64,000 nucleotides of DNA from an uncultured Microbacterium sp. (GCA_913774665.1 CAJYHN010000010.1:310001-374000), one strand, 5' to 3'. Shown: positions 43,042 to 52,172, numbered from the stretch's first letter. Program-made: numbers and translations. The notes: a model not told the origin generated them from the sequence alone.

Positions 43042-45186
43042 TTACGCGTCGACGTTCGAGAGCTGACGACCCGAGAGCTCCTCGAGCACGTCGTCACCGA
43101 GCGCGGTCTCTTCGAAGGGAGCCTGGATCTCGGCGCGGTCGAGCAGCTCGGTCATCCGACGGCGACGCTGACGCGTGATCAGCGTGACCACCGTGCCGGC
43201 GCGACCCGCACGGCCGGTGCGGCCCGAGCGGTGCAGGTACGTCTTGTACTCGTCGGGAGCGTCAGCCTGGATGACCAGGTCGATGTCGTCGACGTGGATA
43301 CCGCGGGCGGCGACGTCGGTGGCGACGAGCACGTTGACGCGACCCGAGGTGAGCTTCTCGAGGTTGCGCGTGCGCTTCTGCTGGTTGAGGTCGCCGTGCA
43401 GCGCCACCGCGGCGATGCCGGCGTCGTCGAACTGCTCGGCGAGCATCTCGGCGTAGGCACGGGTGCGGGCGAACACGAGGGTCTTGCCCTCGCGGTCGAC
43501 GAGCGAGTCGAGGATCTGCGCCTTGTCGCGGTGCTCGATGACGAGGACGCGGTGTTCGATGGTGCTCGAGTCCTGGTCCTCGCCGGCGACCTCGTAGACG
43601 GCCGGCTCGACGAGGAACTCGTCGACCAGGGCCGCGACCTCGCGGTCGAGGGTGGCCGAGAAGAGAAGCTTCTGGCTGCCCTTCTTGGTCGCGCGGAGGA
43701 TCCGCTGCACGGGCTCGAGGAAGCCGAGCTCACACATGTGATCCGCCTCGTCGAGGACGGCGATCTGCACCTGCGAGAGGTCGAGCTTTCCCTGGTTCAG
43801 CAGGTCTTCGATGCGACCCGGGGTGCCGATGACGATGTCGACGCCCTTCTTGAGCGCACCGACCTGACGCGCCTGGGGCACGCCGCCGTAGACCTGGGTG
43901 GTGAACAGGCCCACGCTGCGCGCGAGCACCTGCACGGTGCGGTCGATCTGCAGGGCGAGCTCGCGCGTGGGAGCGAGGATGATCGCCTTGGGGGCGCGTC
44001 CGAACTCGCGACGCTGACCCGCCTGCGAGCGCAGGATGCTCTCGACCAGCGGCGCGCCGAAAGCGATCGTCTTGCCCGAGCCGGTGCGGCCGCGGGCGAG
44101 GACGTCGCGTCCCTCGAGGATCGGGGCGACCGTGGCCGCCTGGATGGGGAAGGGGCTCGCTGCGCCGAGACCGGCGAGGGCGCGGACCAGATTGTCGCCG
44201 AGACCCAGCTCGGCGAAGCCTGCGCCGGTGACCGTGGCGGCATCCACGGCCTCGGCCTGCAGACGCTCGTGCACCACGTCGACGCGCTGCTCGTGCTCCG
44301 CGGAGCGCTTCGGAGTGCTGTTCCAATCGCTGCGGCTCGGGCCGTCGTTGCGACGCGGGCGGTCGTCGAACGAGCGCGCCGGGCGGTCGTTGCGGTCGAA
44401 CGAACGAGCAGGGCGGTCGGTGCGGTCGAACGAGCGAGCGGGGCGGTCGTCGCGGTCGAACGCACGGACCGGACGGTCGTTGCGGTCGAACGAACGGACC
44501 GGACGGTCGCCGGCGTCACGACGGGGACGCTCATCACGGTCGAACGAACGCGCGGGACGATCGCCGGCGTCACGACGGGGACGCTCGTCACGGTCGAACG
44601 AACGAGCCGGGCGGTCGCTCCGGTCAAACGAACGCGCGGGACGGTCATTGCGTTCGAACGAACGGGCGGGACGGTCGCCGGCGTCACGACGGGGACGCTC
44701 GTCACGGTCGAACGAACGAGCCGGACGGTCCTTGCGGTCGAACGAGCGCGCCGGACGGTCGTCGCGATCGAACGAACGCGCGGGACGATCGTTCCGGTCG
44801 AACGAGCGCGCCGGACGGTCGTCGCGATCGAACGAACGAGCGGGACGGTGGCCGGCGTCACGACGGGGACGCTCGTCACGGTCGAACGAACGCGCGGGAC
44901 GATCATTACGGTCGAACGACCGGGCGGGCCGATCGTCGCGTGCCGACGAGCGGATGCTGCGGGCCTCGGCACGGCCGGCGCGGTCGGCGGCGTTCCAGCG
45001 GCCCTTGTCGGGGGTCGCCTCGGCCTCGGGACGGTACCCGCGGTGGTTGGGGCTCTTGCTCCCGGGCTTGGCGGGACCCTCTGCACCGGGTCGACGCTTG
45101 CGGTCCTGGAACGAGGTCTTCGCGCCGTAGCGGGGCTCGAAGTTCTTGGCGGCGCGGCCGCCGGCGGGCTTCTTGTTCTTGGGCAT
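43042..45186 (-). CDS. DEAD-box RNA helicase with N-terminal RPARSFDR repeat tract
   Basis: 714 aa from the ATG at 45186 (AGGAAG upstream). Residues ~80-272 consist of about sixteen RPARSFDRxD units and four RPRRDAGD units, an extreme Arg/Asp-rich disordered tract. The helicase core follows: FPIQAATVAPIL, Walker A ARGRTGSGKT, PTRELALQ, DEADHMCELGF, SAT, and HRSGRTGRAG. In typical actinobacterial relatives the basic region is C-terminal; here the long tract is before the core. Likely role is RNA remodelling at low temperature or in ribosome assembly; the tract could drive RNA-dependent condensation, an inference. A 330-bp untranslated region lies upstream. Confidence 0.92.
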   Translation of the reverse strand: MPKNKKPAGGRAAKNFEPRYGAKTSFQDRKRRPGAEGPAKPGSKSPNHRGYRPEAEATPDKGRWNAADRAGRAEARSIRSSARDDRPARSFDRNDRPARSFDRDERPRRDAGHRPARSFDRDDRPARSFDRNDRPARSFDRDDRPARSFDRKDRPARSFDRDERPRRDAGDRPARSFERNDRPARSFDRSDRPARSFDRDERPRRDAGDRPARSFDRDERPRRDAGDRPVRSFDRNDRPVRAFDRDDRPARSFDRTDRPARSFDRNDRPARSFDDRPRRNDGPSRSDWNSTPKRSAEHEQRVDVVHERLQAEAVDAATVTGAGFAELGLGDNLVRALAGLGAASPFPIQAATVAPILEGRDVLARGRTGSGKTIAFGAPLVESILRSQAGQRREFGRAPKAIILAPTRELALQIDRTVQVLARSVGLFTTQVYGGVPQARQVGALKKGVDIVIGTPGRIEDLLNQGKLDLSQVQIAVLDEADHMCELGFLEPVQRILRATKKGSQKLLFSATLDREVAALVDEFLVEPAVYEVAGEDQDSSTIEHRVLVIEHRDKAQILDSLVDREGKTLVFARTRAYAEMLAEQFDDAGIAAVALHGDLNQQKRTRNLEKLTSGRVNVLVATDVAARGIHVDDIDLVIQADAPDEYKTYLHRSGRTGRAGRAGTVVTLITRQRRRRMTELLDRAEIQAPFEETALGDDVLEELSGRQLSNVDA
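44360..44945 (-). repeat. Coding tandem repeats in the DEAD-box helicase gene
   Basis: About twenty 24- to 30-bp in-frame units encode RPARSFDRND-type decapeptides or RPRRDAGD octapeptides. Synonymous differences between copies are common, so it is an old tract kept at the protein level rather than a fresh DNA expansion. Confidence 0.85.
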
Positions 45187-45516
45187 GGAAAAACTTCCTG
45201 GGTTCTGTTCGCGCGAAACAGCGACACCGCTCGTGGCGGTGCGATACCCGGACTCTCGTCGGCCGGGGGCCAATTCACTAGTGATGGTCGAGGCCGCGAT
45301 CGCGTCCTGTCCATCGGCCCCTTGGACTCACAAACCCATCCGTGCGTCACGCACGGTGTCCAGAGCCGACCGCACCACGTTACCGGTCGCGCCTGGGAAT
45401 GGCATCCACGTTCCCACCCTCGGGCACGAGAACAGGAAGATGCCACCACGTGCAGGGCAGGGGACCCTCCGACGGGTTCGGGGATCTCGACCCCCGGCCT
45501 GCACGAAGATAGACGC
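45187..45516. other. 330-bp intergenic region upstream of DEAD-box helicase and ABM gene
   Basis: No credible gene was found here. It holds the long leader of the helicase: a CTGTTTCGCGCGAACAG-type hairpin around 45205-45219, CACCGC-TCGTG-GCGGTG at 45225-45241, and the 10-bp palindrome TCACTAGTGA at 45275-45284. A hairpin-forming long leader is usual for cold-inducible helicases. The divergent ABM-gene promoter must also lie here; no clear -35/-10 was picked out. Confidence 0.5.
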
Positions 45517-46149
45517 ATGGCAGACACCGACGCCCACCCCATCACGGTGGCGATCGAGCGGCGCATCGACCCGACGCGCACCGCCGAAGCGACCTCCTGG
45601 ATGCAGGCCGGCACCGACCTCGCGACCGCTTTCCCGGGCTTCCTCGGCTCGGGGTGGGTGCGCGCGGGCGAAGACAGCGACCTCTGGTACATGCTGTACC
45701 GCTTCCGCGACATCACGACGCTCGAGGAGTGGGAGAGCTCGACGCAGCGCCAGTGGTGGCTCGACTCGGGGCGCCCCTTCGCGCGCGAAGAGCGCAGCGA
45801 ACGACGCACCGGAATCGAGGGCTGGTTCGACGCCCCGCACGGCTCGATCCTCGAGGCGGCGACGGTGACGGAAGCCGGAACCCAACCGATCCACCAACCG
45901 GTGCCGGCGGCTCCCCCGCGGTGGAAGCAGGCCGTGACGATCTGGGTCGGGTTCTTCCCGACGAATCTGGCGGCGTCATGGCTGCTGGGCTTCGTTCCCG
46001 GGTTCGCCGAGATCCCCCTCGTCCTGCGCGTGCTCGCCACCACCCTCATGCTCACCCCCGTCATGACCTACGCGGTCCTCCCGTGGGTCACCCGCATGCT
46101 GCAGCCCTGGCTGCAGCGTCCGCGCCGATCGCGAAAGGCCACGTCATGA
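45517..46149 (+). CDS. ABM-domain protein with two C-terminal membrane helices
   Basis: 210 aa from the ATG at 45517. The first ~105 residues are a dimeric alpha/beta-barrel (ABM): ITVAIERRIDPTRTAEATSW, GFLGSGWVRAGE, WYMLYRFRDITTLEEWESS. Two membrane helices follow (AVTIWVGFFPTNLAASWLLGF and LRVLATTLMLTPVMTYAVLPW), a fusion known for monooxygenase-like proteins of unknown substrate. ATGA overlap with the epimerase gene. Confidence 0.85.
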   Translation: MADTDAHPITVAIERRIDPTRTAEATSWMQAGTDLATAFPGFLGSGWVRAGEDSDLWYMLYRFRDITTLEEWESSTQRQWWLDSGRPFAREERSERRTGIEGWFDAPHGSILEAATVTEAGTQPIHQPVPAAPPRWKQAVTIWVGFFPTNLAASWLLGFVPGFAEIPLVLRVLATTLMLTPVMTYAVLPWVTRMLQPWLQRPRRSRKATS

Positions 46150-47051
46150 CCGCCGACCCCACCGGATTCCGCTTCCACCTCCGCGGCGAGCACTCCTCCG
46201 CCGAGATCGCCCAGGTGGGTGCCGCGCTTCGCGCGCTGACGGTCGACGGCGTCGACCTCGTGCCGCGCTACCCCGACGACCTGCCCACGCCCGCGGCATC
46301 CGGAGTCGTCCTGGTCCCGTGGCCGAACCGCATCCGCGACGGCAAGTACTCCTTCGACGGCGAGGACCAGCAGCTCGCGATCAGCGAGCCGAAGTTCGGC
46401 AACGCCAGTCACGGCCTGCTGCGCTTCGGGACCTATCACGCCCTCGAGCACAGTGACGAGCAGCTCGTGCTCGGCGCCGAGGTGGTGCCGCAGACCGGCT
46501 ATCCCTTCCACCTGCGCACGCGGGTCACGTACACCCTTCGCGCCGACGGTCTGCACGTGAGCCACGCCATCGAGAACGTCGGGTCGAAGGCCGCCCCCGT
46601 CGCCCTGGGTGTGCACCCGTACCTCCACATCGGCGGCGTGCCGACGGAGGATCTGGTGGTGCGATCGACCGGTACGACCACTCTCGTCCTCGACGACCGC
46701 AACATCCCCGTCGAGGAGGTGCCGGTCGATGCCGCCACCGACCTGCGCGAGGGTCGCCGTCTCGGCGATGCCTCCCTCGACAACGGCTATCGCGGATTGG
46801 AGCGGGATGCCGACGGCCGGGCGCACCACACCCTCACCGCTCCCGACGGTCGGAGCGTGCAGCTGTGGCAGGACGACGGGTTCCGCTGGGCGCAGGTGTT
46901 CACGACCGACCGCTACCCCGGGCAGTCCCTCGCGGTGGCGATCGAGCCGATGACGGCTCCGGCGAACGCTTTCGCGACCGGGACGGACCTGGAGCGACTC
47001 GAACCGGGCGCGAAAATGACCTGGGAATGGGGCATTTCCTACCGCGCATGA
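46146..47051 (+). CDS. Aldose 1-epimerase family protein
   Basis: 301 aa. The galactose mutarotase fold shows PWPNRIRDGKYSFDG, HGLLRFGTYH (catalytic His of GLxR type), NVGSKAAPVALGVHPYLH (second catalytic His) and a late Glu in AIEPMTAPANAF. It interconverts alpha and beta anomers of an aldose. It overlaps the ABM-membrane gene by 4 bases and ends at a hairpin. No sugar kinase or transporter is adjacent. Confidence 0.9.
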   Translation: MTADPTGFRFHLRGEHSSAEIAQVGAALRALTVDGVDLVPRYPDDLPTPAASGVVLVPWPNRIRDGKYSFDGEDQQLAISEPKFGNASHGLLRFGTYHALEHSDEQLVLGAEVVPQTGYPFHLRTRVTYTLRADGLHVSHAIENVGSKAAPVALGVHPYLHIGGVPTEDLVVRSTGTTTLVLDDRNIPVEEVPVDAATDLREGRRLGDASLDNGYRGLERDADGRAHHTLTAPDGRSVQLWQDDGFRWAQVFTTDRYPGQSLAVAIEPMTAPANAFATGTDLERLEPGAKMTWEWGISYRA

Positions 47052-47060
47052 GGCGGTCTT

Positions 47061-47080
47061 GTCCCCCAAATGGGGGACAC
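47061..47080 (+). terminator. Hairpin terminator after aldose 1-epimerase
   Basis: TGTCCCCC-AAAT-GGGGGACA is a perfect 8-bp stem starting 10 bases after the stop. Confidence 0.7.
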
Positions 47081-47154
47081 AGAATTGGGCATATGACCTG
47101 GGAATTTTCCAGACAAGCCCTCTCCTGAAAAGGCGGCGCGAACGATACCATGTG

Positions 47155-47227
47155 CCCTGACGGTTTCCGTCAAGGCCGGGGGAGGCAGAGGACCAAGGTT
47201 TCTCCTGGCTCATTGCCCGAATGAGCC
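47155..47227 (+). promoter_or_regulatory. Structured leader of the DUF998-like gene
   Basis: Two hairpins lie in the 5' region: TGACGG-TTT-CCGTCA (47158-47172), extended by GCC/GGC after a mismatch, and GGCTCAT-TGCCCGA-ATGAGCC (47207-47227). They lie about 65 bases before the ATG. Function unknown. Confidence 0.35.
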
Positions 47228-47292
47228 GACGGGGGCCGAGGGTCCCGCGGTGTGGGGGGATCCTCGTTCCGTCCTGAGGAAAGATCCCGCAC

Positions 47293-48357
47293 ATGAGCAA
47301 CGCGCTCCGCTCCGTTGTCCCCTTTTCGCTCCCGGTGCCGCGTCTGGGCACTCTCGCGCGCCGCCTGGACGCGATCCCAACGATGCACGTCGGCGGGGCG
47401 GCCCTGATCGTCCTCGTCAGCGGACTGCTGCTGTCGATCGCCACGACGAGCGACCCTCTGTGGTGGCAGTTGCACTTCAGCCAGCTGGGGATCTTCGGCG
47501 ACCTCTCGAGCGCATGCTTCAACACCACGCTCAAGGTCAGCGGAATGATCGTCGTGGTTTTCGCCTTCCGCGTCCGGCGCGATGTGCGACGCGTGGGTCG
47601 CGGTCCCGTCCGTCGGGGCGCTGCGACGGTGGCCTTCATCTGCCTGAATGTCGTGGGCGTCAATCTCGCTCTCGTGGGCTGCATTCCTCTGAACACCGAC
47701 AAAGACCTTCACGACAAGGTCGCGGGCTCGATGGTCTTGGGATTCCTCGCTCTGCTGCTGAGCGCGCCGTTCCTCTTCCACCGTCTCGGCAAGCGGATGG
47801 CGATCGGCACGGGGATCGCGACCGCCTGGCTGATCGTCTCGATCACGCTGTTCGTCTCGGCGACCATCAACCTGGCGCTGTTCGAGACCATCTCGTGCGC
47901 GGCGATGTTCGCGTGGTCGGGCATGTTCACCCAGATCCTCGCCTCGGCGGCGACGGCGGCCACGTCGAACCCGACGGCACAGGATCCCGCCGTGGTGGAC
48001 CACGCCGCCCGCCGGCGCCGTCGCCTGCCGCTCGCCCGGCCGACGGCCACCCGTCGGCCCGCGCGCTCGGCGGCGCAGCGCTCTCCGCGCGTCGCACCCG
48101 CTCACCCCGTCGGGGGCTCGTCGCTCCGCCCCGATCGCGCGGCGACACTCACCCCGAGCGGTGACCGCCGACACCTCGAGATGAGCACCGCGAGACGGAC
48201 GGGACGCCGGGTGTCGGCATCCCGCCCGTTCCGCGTCAGTGCTTCTCGCGCAGTTCTCGGCGGCTCAGGGGGTGCCCGTCGTCGGCCGTCGGCTCGACGT
48301 GCCCTGCCTCTCGCGCCGCCCGCCGCTCACGGCGCCTCTCGCTCGCTCCTTCGATGA
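47293..48357 (+). CDS. DUF998-like membrane protein with long basic tail
   Basis: 354 aa. The first ~225 residues have six hydrophobic segments (VGGAALIVLVSGLLLSIA, MIVVVFAFRV, AATVAFICLNVVGVNLALVG, SMVLGFLALLLSAPFLF, ATAWLIVSITLFVSAT) and a WWQLHFSQLG motif of DUF998 proteins. From ~residue 236 it becomes Arg/Ala/Pro-rich with no hydrophobic part. The last 122 bases run antisense through the 3' end of the RND pump gene. The tail may be real, or the ancestral stop may have been lost by a frameshift. Confidence 0.75.
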   Translation: MSNALRSVVPFSLPVPRLGTLARRLDAIPTMHVGGAALIVLVSGLLLSIATTSDPLWWQLHFSQLGIFGDLSSACFNTTLKVSGMIVVVFAFRVRRDVRRVGRGPVRRGAATVAFICLNVVGVNLALVGCIPLNTDKDLHDKVAGSMVLGFLALLLSAPFLFHRLGKRMAIGTGIATAWLIVSITLFVSATINLALFETISCAAMFAWSGMFTQILASAATAATSNPTAQDPAVVDHAARRRRRLPLARPTATRRPARSAAQRSPRVAPAHPVGGSSLRPDRAATLTPSGDRRHLEMSTARRTGRRVSASRPFRVSASRAVLGGSGGARRRPSARRALPLAPPAAHGASRSLLR

Positions 48358-51300
48358 GGTTGTAGAGCGTCGGCAGCACCAGCAGCGTCAGGAACGTCGA
48401 CGACACGAGCCCGCCGATCACCACGACCGCCAGCGGCTGCGAGATGAATCCGCCGTGGCCGGTGATCCCGAGAGCCATCGGCACGAGGGCGAAGATCGCC
48501 GCGAGGGCCGTCATCAGGATGGGACGCAGGCGTCGGGCGCCTCCCACGACCGTCGCCTCGAAGACGCTGAGACCGCGGGCCCGGTACTGGTTCACGAGGT
48601 CGATGAGCACGATCGCGTTGGTCACCACGATGCCGACGAGCATCAGTGCACCGATCATGCCCGCGACCCCGAGCGGAACACCCGTGATCAACAGCATGAG
48701 GATCGCTCCGGTCGCCGCGAACGGCACCGACACGAGCAGCTCGAGCGGCTGGCGCAGCGACTTGAAGGTCGCGACCATCACCACGTAGACGATGAGGATC
48801 GCCGCGAGCAGCGCGAGGCCGAGCTGACTGAACGCGTCACGCTGGTCGGTGACCGAACCACCGACCTTCGCCGTGGCCCCCTGCGGCAGGGAGGTGTCGG
48901 TGAGGGCGGCGGTGACGCTGGCTGACGAACTGCCCAGGTCGTCGGTCGTCGGCGTCACCGTGATCGTGGCCGTGCGCAGCCCGCGCGAGGTCGAGATCGA
49001 CGGCGGGGTCTGGCTCTGCTCGACGGCGGCGATCTCGTCGAGGCGGACGTTGCCGCGCGCGCTCGGGATCTCGAGGGCGCGCAGGTCGTCGATGGTCTTC
49101 GGCGGGTTGGCGGTGGCGACGTACACGGTCACCCCGCGTCCGTCGAGCTCCACCGTGCCGGCCTGCCGCGGCTGCTGCGTCGCCGAGACGAGCGCACCCA
49201 CTGCGCGTTCGGACAGCCCGCGCTCGGAGGCCGCGTCGCGGTCGACGCGCACGGAGACGAAGGGGAGGGATGCCGAGAGGCTGCTGGTGACCTGACCGAT
49301 GCCGTCGCGCCCCTGCAGACCCGCGACCACGGCATCGCTCGCCTGCTGCAGCGACTGTCCGTCGGCGGCGGTGACGTCGACGGTGATGCCGGCCGAGCCG
49401 AGTCCGCCGCCGGAGGCCGCGACCTCGATCTCGCCCGCGTCGGGGAGCGCCTCGAGTTCGGTGCGGACGCGGTCGCGGAGCTCGACCTGGTCGACGCCCG
49501 ATTCGGAGGTGATCGAGTACGTGATGCCCGAGCCGCCGCCCGAGAAGGCGTCGCGCAGCGCCGACCCGCTCGAGCCGATCGAGGTCTGCACCGTCTGCAC
49601 GCCATCCATGTCGAGCAGAACGGCCTCGACCTTCTGGGCCGCCGCGTCCTCGGCATCCAGGCTCGGGGCGGAGCCGATCTTCTGAGTGACGGTGAAAGTG
49701 TTCTGACCGGAGTCGCCGAGGAAGTCCGTCTTGAGCAGGGGGACGGACGCGAGCGTCCCGCCGAGCACGAGCACGGCCAGAGCGAGGGTGACCCACGAGT
49801 GCTTCAGCGTCCAGCGCAGCACCGGAACGTAGGCCTTCTGCAAGCGCGAGGGCGGCGCGGTCGGCGACTCGGGGTCGATCGGATTCCCCTCGGCGTCGCG
49901 GATGACCTTTCCGGGCTTCAGGAACCACGACGCCAGCACGGGCACGATCGTGAGCGACACGAGCAGAGAGGCCGCCATGGCGATCGTCACGGTCAGCGAG
50001 AACGGCCGGAAGAGCTCTCCCGTCACGTCCCCCACGAAGGCGATCGGAAGGAACACCGCAACGGAGGTGATGGTGGATGCCGTGATGGCGGCCGCCACCT
50101 CGCGCACAGCGCGCACGATCGTGGGGATCTTGTCGGCGTCACCGACGTAATGGCGCTTGATGTTCTCGATCACCACGATCGAGTCGTCGACGACGCGGCC
50201 GATCGCGATCGTGAGCGCGCCGAGCGTCAGGATGTTCAGCGAGTATCCGAAGGCCTGCAGCCCGACGAAGGTGATGAGGACGCTGGTGGGGATCGAGATC
50301 GCCGTCACGAGCGTCGACCGCACCGACATGAGGAAGATGAGGATCACCACGACGGCGAAGACGAGACCGAGAAGCCCCTCTTGCGCGAGGGCCTCGATCG
50401 ACTGCTGGACGAACGGCGCCTGGTCGAAGACGACCGTGAACTTCGCGCCCTGGCCGAGCTGCGATTCGAGACCCGGGAGCGCATCGAGAACGCCACGCGA
50501 GACGTCGACGGTGTTCGCGGCCGGGAGCTTCGTGACGGCGATGGTCAGGGCCGGCTGCCCGTCGACGCGCGACAGCGTGGTCACGGGGTCGGGCTCGAGG
50601 GCGACCGTGGCGACATCGCTGATCTTCGTCTGCCCCGCCTGGAACTGGGCGGCGCCGGTGGGCACGAGCGGGAGGGCGGAGATCTCGTCGACGCTGGTCA
50701 GCTTCGACCCGGTCTGCACGGTGAGGGTCTGGTCGCCCTCGGTCAGGGAGCCGCCCGGGAAGAGCACACCGTTGGCGTCGAGGGCGTCGGTGATCGCCTG
50801 CTGGCTGAAGCCGCGCTCGGCGAGCTTGGTGGTGTCGGGGGTGATCGTCACGCGCTGGGCGGTGCCGCCCACGATCTGCGCGCCGTTGACCCCCGCGACG
50901 TCCTCGAGGTCGGGGACCACGCTCGTCTGGAGGATGGACTGCGTCGCCTCGGCGTCGGTGAATCCCGTGACGGCGAGCTGGATGACGGGGAAGTCGTCGA
51001 TGCTGGCCGACGCGACGGTGGTGTCGGCGGAGTCGGGGAGCTGGTCCTTGATGCGCGCGATCGCGGCGAGGATCTTCTGCTGCGCCCCGGCGAGGTCGGT
51101 GCCGTAGGTGAACTTCGCCGAGACGATCGACGAGTTCGTCGTGCTCGTGGCGGTGCTCGATTCGAGCCCCTCGACACCGCGGATGGCGTTCTCGATCGGG
51201 GTCGAGACATCGGTCTCGACGACCTCGGGCGACGCCCCCGGGTAGGTCGTGACGACGGCGAGCTGGGGGAACTCGATCGAGGGGATGAGCTCCTGCTTGA

Positions 51301-51397
51301 GGCTGGTGAGCGCGAGCCCGCCGAAGACCGCCGCGACGATCGTGACGAGGGCGATGAGGGCGCGGTTCTTCAGGCTCAGGACGGCCAGGTACGACAC
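48236..51397 (-). CDS. RND-family efflux transporter (AcrB/SwrC-like)
   Basis: 1053 aa, GTG start with GGAGGG upstream. The internal two-fold architecture is visible: helix 1 at ALIALVTIVAAVFGG, a large periplasmic-type loop, six helices (e.g. LLGLVFAVVVILIFLMSV), the charged segment GRVVDDSIVVIENIKRH whose Asp pair is the proton relay, and the same set again (VPFAATGAILMLLITGVPLG, VGIVVTNAIVLIDLVNQY). This is the HAE1-type pump of Gram-positives. No membrane-fusion protein gene is adjacent. An 18-bp palindrome lies just upstream of its start. Confidence 0.93.
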   Translation of the reverse strand: MSYLAVLSLKNRALIALVTIVAAVFGGLALTSLKQELIPSIEFPQLAVVTTYPGASPEVVETDVSTPIENAIRGVEGLESSTATSTTNSSIVSAKFTYGTDLAGAQQKILAAIARIKDQLPDSADTTVASASIDDFPVIQLAVTGFTDAEATQSILQTSVVPDLEDVAGVNGAQIVGGTAQRVTITPDTTKLAERGFSQQAITDALDANGVLFPGGSLTEGDQTLTVQTGSKLTSVDEISALPLVPTGAAQFQAGQTKISDVATVALEPDPVTTLSRVDGQPALTIAVTKLPAANTVDVSRGVLDALPGLESQLGQGAKFTVVFDQAPFVQQSIEALAQEGLLGLVFAVVVILIFLMSVRSTLVTAISIPTSVLITFVGLQAFGYSLNILTLGALTIAIGRVVDDSIVVIENIKRHYVGDADKIPTIVRAVREVAAAITASTITSVAVFLPIAFVGDVTGELFRPFSLTVTIAMAASLLVSLTIVPVLASWFLKPGKVIRDAEGNPIDPESPTAPPSRLQKAYVPVLRWTLKHSWVTLALAVLVLGGTLASVPLLKTDFLGDSGQNTFTVTQKIGSAPSLDAEDAAAQKVEAVLLDMDGVQTVQTSIGSSGSALRDAFSGGGSGITYSITSESGVDQVELRDRVRTELEALPDAGEIEVAASGGGLGSAGITVDVTAADGQSLQQASDAVVAGLQGRDGIGQVTSSLSASLPFVSVRVDRDAASERGLSERAVGALVSATQQPRQAGTVELDGRGVTVYVATANPPKTIDDLRALEIPSARGNVRLDEIAAVEQSQTPPSISTSRGLRTATITVTPTTDDLGSSSASVTAALTDTSLPQGATAKVGGSVTDQRDAFSQLGLALLAAILIVYVVMVATFKSLRQPLELLVSVPFAATGAILMLLITGVPLGVAGMIGALMLVGIVVTNAIVLIDLVNQYRARGLSVFEATVVGGARRLRPILMTALAAIFALVPMALGITGHGGFISQPLAVVVIGGLVSSTFLTLLVLPTLYNLIEGASERRRERRAAREAGHVEPTADDGHPLSRRELREKH

Positions 51398-51420
51398 AGG
51401 GGGGACCCTCCGGGTAAGTC

Positions 51421-51438
51421 CGATACAGGAATGTATCG
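51421..51438. promoter_or_regulatory. Operator-like palindrome upstream of the RND pump
   Basis: CGATACAGGAATGTATCG is a perfect 7-bp inverted repeat around GGAA, 23 bases before the GTG start, with GATACT at a -10-like place just further upstream. The form is that of TetR-family operators on efflux genes. No regulator gene is next to it; the nearest TetR gene is at 54262. Confidence 0.6.
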
Positions 51439-51483
51439 AAGCTCAGTATCCCATGCACTCCCCGCGGTCGGACCGCCGCATCC

Positions 51484-51849
51484 TCACAGCGCCGACCCGA
51501 TCGACAGTCCGACTGCCGCCGCGACGACGGACCCCAGGAACGACGCCACCGCGTACGAGACCGCCGCGCGCGAGCGCCCCTCTTCGGCGAGCAGAGCCGT
51601 GGTCACGGCCACCGCACTGAAGGTCGTGTACCCGCCGAGCAGGCCCGTCCCGAGGATCCACCGCCACGACTCGTCGGCGGGAAGGGGGGTCAGGATGCCG
51701 AGCACCAGTGCCCCGGTGAGATTCACCACCAGGATGCCCCAGGGGAACCGCTCCCCCGTGCGGCGCCGCACAGCCACATCGAGCAGATAGCGCAGCGCCG
51801 CCCCCACGCCGCCGGCGAGGGCCACGGCGAGGAAGACGAGCGGCATCAC
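51484..51849 (-). CDS. crcB: Fluoride channel CrcB/Fluc subunit (copy 1)
   Basis: 121 aa, four membrane segments. Signature residues are GGVGAALRYLL, NLTGALVLGIL (the polar Asn that lines the fluoride pore) and GLLGGYTTFSAVAVTT. Fluc subunits form dual-topology dimers that export F-. A second subunit gene lies at 60563-60934, 8.7 kb away, whereas pairs are commonly adjacent. No fluoride riboswitch was recognised upstream. Confidence 0.92.
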   Translation of the reverse strand: MMPLVFLAVALAGGVGAALRYLLDVAVRRRTGERFPWGILVVNLTGALVLGILTPLPADESWRWILGTGLLGGYTTFSAVAVTTALLAEEGRSRAAVSYAVASFLGSVVAAAVGLSIGSAL

Positions 51850-51881
51850 GCCGTCAATCTACCCCTCGCCGCGCGGGCCCC

Positions 51882-52106
51882 TCACGCCTCGAGCGCCTCG
51901 ACGCGACGACGCAGCTCGGACGCCTTCTCGGCGCCGATCTGCGCTTCGGCGAGCTTGAGCGCGGCGCTCGCGGTGAGCGTGCGGGCCACGAGGTAGGTGG
52001 GGCTCGCTTTGAGGTCGGGGATGACGTCGAGGATGATGCTCTCGGCATCGGGGTCGGTCATGAGCTTGCCGAGCTTGATCTTGGCGAGGTCGTAGCGGGC
52101 GGTCAT
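51882..52106 (-). CDS. Small hypothetical helical protein
   Basis: 74 aa from the ATG at 52106, chosen for an excellent AAGGAGGACCG Shine-Dalgarno. Mostly helical and charged (MTARYDLAKIKLGKLM, ELRRRVEALEA) with no motif recognised. Close spacing to crcB (32 bases) suggests one transcript. Confidence 0.65.
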   Translation of the reverse strand: MTARYDLAKIKLGKLMTDPDAESIILDVIPDLKASPTYLVARTLTASAALKLAEAQIGAEKASELRRRVEALEA

Positions 52107-52172
52107 CGGTCCTCCTTGAGCGGAGCGCGTCGTCGCACCCTCGGCAGATTGTTGCACATATGTCCCGTTACG

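Noticed and set aside
44360-44945. Non-coding direct repeats
   Set aside because: The repeats are in frame with the helicase gene, encode regular decapeptides, and differ mainly at synonymous sites.
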